A stretch of DNA of 6,209 bases, from the NCBI GenBank assembly GCA_030149995.1, contig JASLGV010000249.1, forward strand, positions 1 through 6,209, in the 5' to 3' direction. Made by a program: the position numbers and the translations under genes. Below are positions 1 to 5,687 of the stretch, piece after piece (the stretch's first letter is position 1; every line of letters starts with the position of its first letter). The notes below the pieces were generated by a model. That model saw only the letters and a program-made list of their open reading frames with translations, searched no databases and was not told where the DNA came from. Origin of the DNA: Pedobacter sp. Its GTDB lineage: Bacteria > Bacteroidota > Bacteroidia > Sphingobacteriales > Sphingobacteriaceae.

Positions 1-103
1 TGGTTTTACGGATTTGGCGGGTATTAACAGGATGGGGAATATATGGATCAACAACTTAAATTGATTTGAATTTTTTTGGTCGCAAGCGGGACGATTGCCC
101 TCC
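1..103 (+). other. Left-edge sequence, possible 3' end of an upstream gene
   Basis: No gene can be called with confidence here. The reading frame starting at base 2 is open for 20 codons and ends at a TGA at 62-64; its tail reads ...NRMGNIWINNLN, which looks protein-like. The frame starting at base 1 gives WFYGFGGY and stops at 25-27, also a plausible C-terminus. Either could be the end of a + strand gene lying left of the window, and the sequence here cannot decide between them. Bases 65-103 appear non-coding and lead into the REP-like element; bases 81-87 (CGCAAGC) are an inverted match to 129-135 inside that element, so the repeat may begin near base 79. Confidence 0.25.
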
Positions 104-152
104 TCTGGCGCAAGTCTTAATGTGCAGGGCTTGCGTTGGCTGACTTGTGTCC
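104..152 (+). repeat. REP-like unit A
   Basis: A 49-nt unit: a 5' arm containing TCTGGCGCAAGTCTTA, a variable middle of about 20 nt, and a 3' arm containing CTGACTTGTGTCC. The arms are imperfectly complementary to each other (G-U pairs allowed), so the unit is itself a hairpin. It shares its framework with unit B on the other strand. Confidence 0.6.
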
Positions 153-193
153 AATGAATGAATGATAGAGATTGATTTGTTTGATTTAATGAA

Positions 194-244
194 GGCACAA
201 GTCAGGCCCTGGCCCGGGCTGGCTAAGCTAAGACTTGCGCCAGA
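194..244 (-). repeat. REP-like unit B, inverted copy of unit A
   Basis: Read on the minus strand, this 51-nt unit starts with the same 16 bases as unit A and ends with CTGACTTGTGCC, so both arms are conserved. The middle differs, is GC-rich and holds the 8-bp palindrome GCCCGGGC at 212-219. Conserved arms with a diverged centre are what one expects of two family members rather than of one recent duplication. Confidence 0.6.
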
Positions 245-342
245 TAAGTTTTGTGCCGGGCTTTTTAGTTTTACATGTTGCTGTTTTTGTTTTATGAAAT
301 AAATACCGGATATTGGATTTACGGTATTAAACGGATAAAAAA
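245..342. other. Non-coding leader of the TMEM175 gene
   Basis: About 98 bp between the repeat element and the TMEM175 start codon. It is T-rich and then A-rich, with no Shine-Dalgarno-like GGAGG; the start is preceded by an A-run (335-343), as is common in Bacteroidota. No sequence close to the Bacteroidota -7 box TAnnTTTG with a suitably spaced -33 TTTG was found, so the promoter position is not assigned. Confidence 0.5.
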
Positions 343-924
343 ATGAACAAAGGGCGCTTAGAAGCATTTAGTGATGGCGTAATTGCCATCATCATTACCA
401 TTATGGTGCTGGAAATTAAAGTACCAGAAGGCATTGCCTTAGATACACTGAAACCACTTTTTCCAAAGTTTATCAGTTATGTGCTGAGCTTTATATATGT
501 AGGCATTTACTGGAATAATCATCATCACCTGTTTCACAGCGTTAAAAAGGTAAGTGGTGGTATGCTGTGGGCAAATTTACACCTTTTATTCTGGCTGTCG
601 CTTTTTCCGGTAACCACAGACTGGATGGGCGAAAACCACTTTGCTTTATGGCCGGTAATTGTATATGGCTTTGTTTTGTTAATGGCCGCCGTTGCTTACG
701 CAATATTGGTTATCTGTATTGAAAAGACCGAGGGCGAAAACTCTTTGGTACAGGAGGCAATAGGCAATGATTACAAAGGAAAATTATCCATTTTGTTTTA
801 CCTGACCGGGATGGGCCTGTGCCTGGTAAATCCCTGGCTGGGCGCTTTTATGTATTTTATTGTTGCCTGTATCTGGTTTATTCCGGATAAAAGAATTGAA
901 ACACGTATGCGTCGTAATGGATAG
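343..924 (+). CDS. TMEM175-family (DUF1211) membrane protein, potassium-channel-like
   Basis: A 193-residue integral membrane protein. Residues 5-28 carry the family signature: RLEAFSDG (5-12) opens the first membrane helix, which continues IAIIITIMVLEIKVP. The FSD motif is the hallmark of bacterial TMEM175 proteins, where the first helix lines the pore. A second conserved patch, WNNHHHLFH (57-65), lies at the end of helix 2. Hydrophobic stretches at about 11-25, 42-58, 76-92, 103-126, 147-162 and 164-181 fit the six-helix plan, and the length is normal for bacterial members. Bacterial TMEM175 proteins form tetrameric potassium-permeable channels in the cytoplasmic membrane; potassium conduction here is inferred from family membership. 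The ATG is chosen because the family motif begins a few residues after it. It appears monocistronic and converges on aat with one base between stop codons. Confidence 0.9.
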   Translation: MNKGRLEAFSDGVIAIIITIMVLEIKVPEGIALDTLKPLFPKFISYVLSFIYVGIYWNNHHHLFHSVKKVSGGMLWANLHLLFWLSLFPVTTDWMGENHFALWPVIVYGFVLLMAAVAYAILVICIEKTEGENSLVQEAIGNDYKGKLSILFYLTGMGLCLVNPWLGAFMYFIVACIWFIPDKRIETRMRRNG

Positions 925-925
925 T

Positions 926-1579
926 TTAAAGAAAGGTTTGTTTAGCAGGTGCCCGTAAATATTCCATGTACGCTGCCCGGTCCAGCATCCGGGCACCCAT
1001 ACTCATCAGGTGTGGATTGGGGATCTGGCAGTCTACTAAATCGAGTTGCTGGGTTTTGCATAAATAAATCAGCGCAGCTTTAGAGGCATTGCTTACCCTG
1101 CTAAACATGCTTTCGCCGCAAAATACATTGTTTATTTTTACACCGTAAAGGCCGCCGGCAAGTTTATCTTCCTGCCACACTTCTACACTGTGTGCAAATC
1201 CTTTCTTATGCAGGTTCTGGTAGGCTTTCTGCATGGCTCCGGTAATCCAGGTACCATCCTGGTCTGCCCTTTTTATCTGTGCACAATTCAGGATAACCTC
1301 ATTAAAGGCTTCGTTCATGCTGAAACGAAACACCTGGCGCTTTAAAAGCTTTTCCATGCTCTTGCTAATGGTTATTTTATCGGGGTAAATAACACAACGT
1401 TCGTGGGGCGAATACCACAAAACAGGTTCATCTTCACTGTACCAGGGAAATATACCATTGCCATAAGCGTTTAGTAATCGTTCAAGGCTCAGGTCGCCAC
1501 CCACAGCAAGCAAACCATCAGGTTCGGCAAGTGCCGGATCCGGAAAACGCGGGTCGTTATCAAGTAGCTGAAAAAACAT
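926..1579 (-). CDS. aat: Leucyl/phenylalanyl-tRNA--protein transferase
   Basis: A 217-residue cytoplasmic enzyme that moves leucine or phenylalanine from aminoacyl-tRNA to the N-terminal Arg or Lys of a protein, marking it for degradation through ClpS and a Clp protease (the bacterial N-degron pathway). Family signatures are all present: FPDP (12-15) with LLAVGGDLS (23-31), GIFPWYS (42-48), WYSPHER (55-61), GTWIT (109-113), GFAHSVEVW (127-135), LAGGLYGV (140-147), CGESMFSR (154-161) with NASK (164-167), and DCQIPNPH (183-190). E156 and Q185 correspond to the catalytic-site Glu and Gln known from the E. coli enzyme. The protein is full length, slightly shorter than the E. coli form at the C-terminus. 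The start is the first ATG and places MFFQLLDND directly before the FPDP signature. It diverges from the DUF1800 gene across a 66-bp gap containing a palindrome. Confidence 0.97.
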   Translation of the reverse strand: MFFQLLDNDPRFPDPALAEPDGLLAVGGDLSLERLLNAYGNGIFPWYSEDEPVLWYSPHERCVIYPDKITISKSMEKLLKRQVFRFSMNEAFNEVILNCAQIKRADQDGTWITGAMQKAYQNLHKKGFAHSVEVWQEDKLAGGLYGVKINNVFCGESMFSRVSNASKAALIYLCKTQQLDLVDCQIPNPHLMSMGARMLDRAAYMEYLRAPAKQTFL

Positions 1580-1600
1580 TTGTCAAAAGTAATAAACAAA

Positions 1601-1633
1601 ACAAATGATTAAACCCTTACGTTTAATATTTGT
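1601..1633. promoter_or_regulatory. Imperfect palindrome in the aat / DUF1800 divergent gap
   Basis: ACAAAT at 1601-1606 is complementary to ATTTGT at 1628-1633, and ATTAAAC at 1608-1614 to GTTTAAT at 1621-1627. That makes 13 paired positions, interrupted only by one unpaired G (1607) and a 6-nt centre (1615-1620). It occupies half of the only sequence available for the promoters of both divergent genes. It could be a dimeric repressor site, a pair of opposed promoter elements, or chance AT-rich symmetry. Each arm reads TTTAAT then ATTTG or CATTTG, loosely like the Bacteroidota -7 box TAnnTTTG but with three or four bases instead of two in the gap. No function is demonstrated. Confidence 0.4.
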
Positions 1634-1645
1634 CATACAGTAAAA

Positions 1646-3085
1646 ATGGCTTCCGTCATGATCGCAAAAGATAATTTCCTACAAGTAAAGCATTTGTATA
1701 ACCGCGCAGGCTTTGGCATCTCTTATACAGATTTACATAAATTAAGCAAGAAGCATATAAGTAAAGTAGTGGATGGTTTGTTTAAATCAGCAGCCAAAGA
1801 CGATGATATTGCGCTGATTAATGCAGACGAAGCCAGGGCACAGATGCTTAGTCAGGCGGCTTTGTACGCGAAAAAAGATCCAACGGAAGATGAAAAGAAA
1901 ATGCGGCAGGAAATTGTACGCCAGCAGAATGAAAAAAGCCGGGATCTGAATATTGCCTGGATCGATAAGATGATCGGTACGGAGGCCCCGCTAAGGGAGA
2001 AAATGACCTTGTTTTGGCATGGTCATTTTGCCTGCAGAAGCAACAACCCCTACTTTGCCCAGCAACTCAACAACATACAGCGGCAAAATAGTTTGGGGAG
2101 TTTTAAAACCTTACTGGTCGAAGTGTCTAAATCGCCGGCCATGTTGCAGTACCTGAACAACCAGCAAAATAAAAAGGGACATCCGAACGAAAATTTTGCC
2201 CGCGAGCTGATGGAGCTTTTCACCCTGGGCCGTGGTCATTATACCGAACAGGATGTAAAGGAGTCGGCCCGTTCATTTACCGGGTGGACATACGATAAGG
2301 ATGGAACCTTTGTTTTCAGGCCGAACCAGCATGACGACGGGGTAAAAACATTTCTGGGTAAAACGGGCAGTTTTCAGGGCGAAAACATCATTGATGTTAT
2401 TCTCGAAAACCCCCAGACAGCTAAGTTTATTGCGTATAAAGTATATAAGTTTTTTGTAAACGATGTACCCAATGAACAATATGTAGACGAACTGGCCACG
2501 CATTTTTATCAGTCTAATTACGACATCTCTGCCCTGATGAAAAAAATGCTTACGGCCGATTGGTTTTATGCGGCCCAAAACACAGGCAATAAAATAAAAT
2601 CTCCAGCCGAATTTTTGATCGGGCTGAGCCGCCAGTTCTATGTAACCTACAACAAACCGCAGGTACTGATCCAGCTTCAGAGCAGCCTGGGTCAATATCT
2701 TTTTAACCCGCCAAATGTGGCCGGCTGGCCCGGCGGGCAAAGCTGGATCGACAGCTCCTCGCTTATGTTGCGCATGCGCATTCCCTCGCTGGTTTTAAAC
2801 GATGGAGAAATCGATTTCAGTGGTAAGGCAGATCCTGAAGATGAAGCGGTCATTGCCCTGAACAAACAAACGAAACCCAAACCAGCCAAATCCTTTATAA
2901 ATGCTACCGCAGACTGGCATAAGTTTCTCGATACCCTGCCTAAAGACTTTAAGCCGGTAGATCTTGCTACATTCTTATTGCAACCGGCATTGACAGATAA
3001 AATAATTGGAATGATTGGCGATAATAAAGGCCTCCGGAATACGACCGTAGAAATTACCAGTATGCCCGAATACCAGCTTTGCTAA
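1646..3085 (+). CDS. DUF1800 family protein
   Basis: A 479-residue protein of the DUF1800 family, whose biochemical function is not established. Family signatures appear in the usual order: LYNRAGFG (17-24), PLREKMTLFWHGHFAC (115-130), PNENFARELMELFTLGRGHYT (180-200) running into SARSFTGW (207-214), HDDGVKTFLG (229-238), and FNPPNVAGWPGG (353-364) followed by WIDSSSLMLRMR (367-378). The length is normal. No signal peptide, lipobox or membrane helix is visible at the N-terminus, which enters the first signature within 17 residues. The start is the first ATG after the divergent gap; the next ATG, at residue 5, is equally possible, and neither has a clear ribosome binding site. The DUF1501 gene follows 20 bp downstream on the same strand, a recurrent pairing in Bacteroidota and Planctomycetota, so the two are probably co-transcribed and work together. 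Confidence 0.93.
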   Translation: MASVMIAKDNFLQVKHLYNRAGFGISYTDLHKLSKKHISKVVDGLFKSAAKDDDIALINADEARAQMLSQAALYAKKDPTEDEKKMRQEIVRQQNEKSRDLNIAWIDKMIGTEAPLREKMTLFWHGHFACRSNNPYFAQQLNNIQRQNSLGSFKTLLVEVSKSPAMLQYLNNQQNKKGHPNENFARELMELFTLGRGHYTEQDVKESARSFTGWTYDKDGTFVFRPNQHDDGVKTFLGKTGSFQGENIIDVILENPQTAKFIAYKVYKFFVNDVPNEQYVDELATHFYQSNYDISALMKKMLTADWFYAAQNTGNKIKSPAEFLIGLSRQFYVTYNKPQVLIQLQSSLGQYLFNPPNVAGWPGGQSWIDSSSLMLRMRIPSLVLNDGEIDFSGKADPEDEAVIALNKQTKPKPAKSFINATADWHKFLDTLPKDFKPVDLATFLLQPALTDKIIGMIGDNKGLRNTTVEITSMPEYQLC

Positions 3086-3105
3086 TTGTACATAAATTTC
3101 AGAAC

Positions 3106-4305
3106 ATGAACAGAAGAGATTTTTTAAGAAATACGGGTTTTGTAGCTGCCGGATCCTTATTTGTACCCGCCTTTATGAAGCCTTTCGAAGCCATGGCTTT
3201 GGATGAACTAAGTATGTATAAAAACCTGGTGGTGATTCAGCTATCGGGTGGTAACGATGGTTTAAATACCGTAATTCCTTTTGGAAACGATGTGTATTAT
3301 CAAAAAAGAAAAGGAATTGCCATTAAGCCTGAGGAGGTTATAAAATTAAACGATATGCAGGGGCTGAACCCGAATATGGCTGCCTTGCAGGAAATTTTCG
3401 ATCAGGGCTGGATGACCATTATAAACGATGTGGGTTATCCAAATCCCGACCGTTCGCATTTCAGATCGATGGATATCTGGCAAACCGGCAGCGACAGCAA
3501 TCAGTTTCTTTCTACAGGCTGGATTGGACGGTATCTGGATAGCAACTGCCAGGTTTGTAAATTCCCCTATACGGCCATTGAAGTAGATGATTCCTTATCG
3601 CTGGCTTTAAAAGGCGAGAGTAAAAAAGGAATTGCCCTGAAAGATCCGGCAGCCCTTTTCCGCAATACGAATGATCCGTTCTTTAAAAATATGCTGCAAC
3701 ACGATCAGGAGCATTTGGATGAAGATAACTTAGGTTACCTGTACAAAACCATGATTGAGACTTCCTCTTCGGCCAGCTATATACAGAATACGTCTAAAAT
3801 TTACCAGTCTAAAGCAACCTACCCAAACAATGCTTTTGCCAACCAGCTTAAAACGGTGGCTAAATTTATTTCGTCGGGATTAAAAACCAGGGTTTATTAC
3901 GTTTCATTAAGTGGCTTTGATACCCATGTTAACCAGGTGCAGCAACAGGGAAACCTGCTTAAACAATACAGCGAAGCCATGGCTGTGTTTCTGAAAGACC
4001 TGAAAAGCAACAACAAGCTGGATGATACGCTGGTGATGACCTTCTCAGAATTTGGCCGTCGCGTGGAACAAAATGCAAGCAATGGTACAGATCATGGAAC
4101 CGCCAATAACATGTTTGTTTTTGGCGGAAGGCTTAAAAAGCAGGGTATTTTTAATTCGGCTCCCAACCTAACCGATCTGGATACGGGCGACTTAAAATAT
4201 CAGGTCGATTTCAGACAGGTATACGGTACGGTTTTAGATAAATGGCTTGATGTAAATAATGCCGATATTTTAAATAAAAAATTCAATACACTCGATTTTA
4301 TTTAA
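3106..4305 (+). CDS. DUF1501 family protein with twin-arginine signal
   Basis: A 399-residue protein from the ATG at 3106. The frame is open back to a TTG at 3079, but the later ATG is chosen because it places a twin-arginine signal right at the N-terminus: NRRDFLRN (2-9), a hydrophobic stretch (about 11-23), and a likely cut after AMA (29-31). Export in folded form by the Tat system is therefore predicted. DUF1501 motifs follow: LVVIQLSGGNDGLNTVIPF (41-59), NPDRSHFRSMDIWQTG (113-128), YYVSLSGFDTHVNQ (264-277), TFSEFGRRVEQNASNGTDHG (312-331) and DFRQVYGTVLDKWL (368-381). The family resembles alkaline phosphatase/sulfatase-fold hydrolases, and D51, D272, H274, D329 and H330 are candidate metal ligands; this is inference, since no substrate is known. 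It lies 20 bp after the DUF1800 gene, its usual partner. Confidence 0.93.
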   Translation: MNRRDFLRNTGFVAAGSLFVPAFMKPFEAMALDELSMYKNLVVIQLSGGNDGLNTVIPFGNDVYYQKRKGIAIKPEEVIKLNDMQGLNPNMAALQEIFDQGWMTIINDVGYPNPDRSHFRSMDIWQTGSDSNQFLSTGWIGRYLDSNCQVCKFPYTAIEVDDSLSLALKGESKKGIALKDPAALFRNTNDPFFKNMLQHDQEHLDEDNLGYLYKTMIETSSSASYIQNTSKIYQSKATYPNNAFANQLKTVAKFISSGLKTRVYYVSLSGFDTHVNQVQQQGNLLKQYSEAMAVFLKDLKSNNKLDDTLVMTFSEFGRRVEQNASNGTDHGTANNMFVFGGRLKKQGIFNSAPNLTDLDTGDLKYQVDFRQVYGTVLDKWLDVNNADILNKKFNTLDFI

Positions 4306-4378
4306 AGGGCTTTTGGCTCTACATTTCCGGTTGTAACAAATGCTTCTGATGGAGGTCTTAACTTAAAAGATCTTAAAG

Positions 4379-4747
4379 ATGAATTTTATAGGCAACCTGA
4401 TCTGGATTATTTTTGGCGGAATTTTTATTTTTTTCGAATATATTTTCGGTGGGTTAATTTTATGCCTCACCATTGTGGGCATTCCTTTCGGGTTGCAGTG
4501 CTTTAAATTTGCCATTGTGGGGCTGGCTCCCTTTGGCGTAAAAATAACCGATACATCTTCCAATACAGGTTGCTTATCGACGGTTATGAACCTGATCTGG
4601 ATTTTATGCGGAGGTTTCTGGATTGCGCTTACCCACCTTTTTTTCGGACTGCTGCTTTGTATAACCATTGTGGGGATTCCTTTCGGAAGACAGCATTTTA
4701 AATTGACGAACCTTGCTTTTACGCCTTTTGGTAAATCCATCCGTTAG
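4379..4747 (+). CDS. YccF-family (DUF307) small inner-membrane protein
   Basis: A 122-residue, strongly hydrophobic protein built from two copies of the YccF domain, residues 6-53 and 71-118, joined by a short polar linker (about 54-70). Each copy begins NLIWI, has a hydrophobic helix, then TIVGIPFG with Q and FK close behind, and ends in PFG; by hand count 27 of 48 aligned residues are identical. Length and architecture fit the family, for which no molecular function is established. The ATG is the first start after an in-frame TAA at 4364-4366, and MNFIGNLIWI matches the usual YccF N-terminus. A GGAGG lies at 4351-4355, 23 bases upstream and too far to act as an ordinary ribosome binding site. 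The gene follows DUF1501 by 73 bp on the same strand, with no evident terminator or promoter between, and converges on the DUF6263-like gene. Confidence 0.9.
   Translation: MNFIGNLIWIIFGGIFIFFEYIFGGLILCLTIVGIPFGLQCFKFAIVGLAPFGVKITDTSSNTGCLSTVMNLIWILCGGFWIALTHLFFGLLLCITIVGIPFGRQHFKLTNLAFTPFGKSIR
4394..4732 (+). repeat. Internal tandem duplication within yccF
   Basis: Two in-frame copies of 144 bp, 4394-4537 and 4589-4732, offset by 195 bp (65 codons). Similarity is visible in the DNA: AACCTGATCTGGATT is identical at 4394-4408 and 4589-4603, and a 23-bp block at 4469-4491 recurs at 4664-4686 with one mismatch. The protein repeat is a property of the family; the DNA identity is patchy, concentrated in the two most conserved motifs. 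Confidence 0.85.
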
Positions 4748-4764
4748 CAGGTTAACAGGAAGGG

Positions 4765-5655
4765 TTAATTGATTGCTTTGCCTGTAATCCGGTTAATTCC
4801 CTGCATCTCAAAATTGATGAGCTGTCCCTGGGTTTGCATGGTTCCAAGGAGCTCCATACGCAGGTGACTGGTTAAAATAATACCTGTTTTAAGATCAATT
4901 TCTGTCTCACCTGAATTGGTGCCCTGCAAGTCTGTTGTTACCTTGTTCCCGTTTATTTCGAAATCTCCTTTTGAAAGGAGTGTACCTTTTACCTTTAAAA
5001 CCGCCAATTCGCCTTTAATCTCTTTTAGGGTATAAACAGTATGGGTTTCTGTAGGCATCATAATCTGCATTTTGGTATTTATCTCCCAGCTGTCGCCAAT
5101 TTTTATGGCTTTTTCGGGGTAAATTTTAAACGAGGCTTCCATTGATTCGCGGATGCTTCCGGCACTCAGCTGTTTGCTGAGTTCTTTTTTTATCTGGGTT
5201 ACCTGCGTGCTGTCGGTCGCCATCTTTTTTACCGCCTGATCGAGCATTTCTTCTACACCACTTACCGATTTTACAGATCCGTTGTGGTCGATAACCATGG
5301 TATAACCGGCACCTTTTAGCCCGGTAAATGGATTTTTATCATCCGCATCTGCCTGATCGGAATCGAAATCCATGGTATTACCCATCGCTACAGAATGCAT
5401 GGTAAGGCGTTTATAAGTTACTTTAATAGATTTATCGCCGTGCGATGCCTCTTTTATATCGAATACATAGTCGGTGCCGATATTTTGAGTAATGTTTACG
5501 TTGGTGGTGCCGATCGATTGTTTGATAATCTGATCGCTTACCAGAGTAAAATCGTAGCTTTTATTTACCGGGTAATTCTGCTTAAGCAGGAACTGTTTTT
5601 GTGCAAATCCCTGTCCGGTAATGAAGAAGGCAATAAAGGTTAACCAGGTTTTCAT
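4765..5655 (-). CDS. Exported DUF6263-like protein
   Basis: A 296-residue protein of unknown function. The N-terminus is a standard Sec signal (MKTW, hydrophobic core 4-13, likely cut after GFA at 16-18, mature protein beginning QKQFLL). There is no lipobox cysteine, so a soluble or peripheral periplasmic or surface protein is expected. The mature part has the look of DUF6263 proteins: an N-terminal YPVNKSYDFTLVSDQIIKQS (28-47), GYTMVIDHNGSVKSVSG (117-133), then a beta-rich second half with KIGDSWEINTKM (185-196) and a closing GETEIDLKTGIILTSHLRME (249-268). Assignment rests on recognition of this pattern and is less certain than for the neighbouring genes. It starts 32 bp after the MtfA-like gene ends on the same strand and may be co-transcribed with it. 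Its stop lies 17 bp from the converging yccF stop, with no clear hairpin terminator. Confidence 0.8.
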   Translation of the reverse strand: MKTWLTFIAFFITGQGFAQKQFLLKQNYPVNKSYDFTLVSDQIIKQSIGTTNVNITQNIGTDYVFDIKEASHGDKSIKVTYKRLTMHSVAMGNTMDFDSDQADADDKNPFTGLKGAGYTMVIDHNGSVKSVSGVEEMLDQAVKKMATDSTQVTQIKKELSKQLSAGSIRESMEASFKIYPEKAIKIGDSWEINTKMQIMMPTETHTVYTLKEIKGELAVLKVKGTLLSKGDFEINGNKVTTDLQGTNSGETEIDLKTGIILTSHLRMELLGTMQTQGQLINFEMQGINRITGKAIN

Positions 5656-5687
5656 GTATCTTGTTTTTTAAGGGGTAAATCCGTTTT

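Larger units (their letters stand above)
104..244. repeat. Paired inverted REP-like element (BIME-like)
   Basis: The ends, 104-119 and 229-244, are a perfect 16-bp inverted repeat (TCTGGCGCAAGTCTTA and its reverse complement). Inside it, 141-149 (TGACTTGTG) and 196-204 (CACAAGTCA) form a second perfect 9-bp inverted repeat. The whole is two copies of one unit in opposite orientation around a 41-bp AT-rich spacer (153-193) that includes three tandem AATG. Each unit can also fold alone, because CGCAAGTC or CACAAGTC at one end faces GACTTGTG or GACTTGCG at the other. This layout matches bacterial repetitive extragenic palindromes arranged as a mosaic pair. That it recurs elsewhere in the genome is an inference. 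It could alternatively be a one-off hairpin acting as a terminator for an upstream gene. Confidence 0.7.

Noticed and set aside
56..367. A 103-codon open frame on the minus strand
   Set aside because: It runs through both REP-like units and into the TMEM175 start, has no recognisable domain, and its composition follows the repeat.
784..996. A 70-codon minus-strand frame bridging TMEM175 and aat
   Set aside because: It lies entirely across the ends of two well-supported genes and has no protein-family features.
1584..1591. TACTTTTG on the minus strand, an exact match to the Bacteroidota -7 box TAnnTTTG, upstream of aat
   Set aside because: It ends four bases before the aat start codon, which would put transcription start at or inside the ATG, and the expected TTTG is missing about 20 bases upstream.
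2273..2740. A 155-codon minus-strand frame inside the DUF1800 gene
   Set aside because: The sense frame carries continuous family motifs over the same bases; this is an antisense shadow.
4306..4330. Possible terminator after the DUF1501 gene
   Set aside because: GGGCTTTTGGCTC has no self-complementary stem and is not followed by a T-run.
4363..4740. A 125-codon minus-strand frame opposite yccF, with repeated PKGIPTMV-like segments
   Set aside because: Its internal repeat is simply the antisense reading of the duplicated YccF domain; the sense frame is a clear family member.
4741..4800. Repeated GGTTAA(C/T) motifs between yccF and the DUF6263-like gene
   Set aside because: They are mostly direct rather than inverted, do not form a convincing stem, and extend into coding sequence.
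5395..5643. An 82-codon plus-strand frame opposite the DUF6263-like gene
   Set aside because: It is antisense to the signal peptide and N-terminal region of a full-length gene, with no supporting features.
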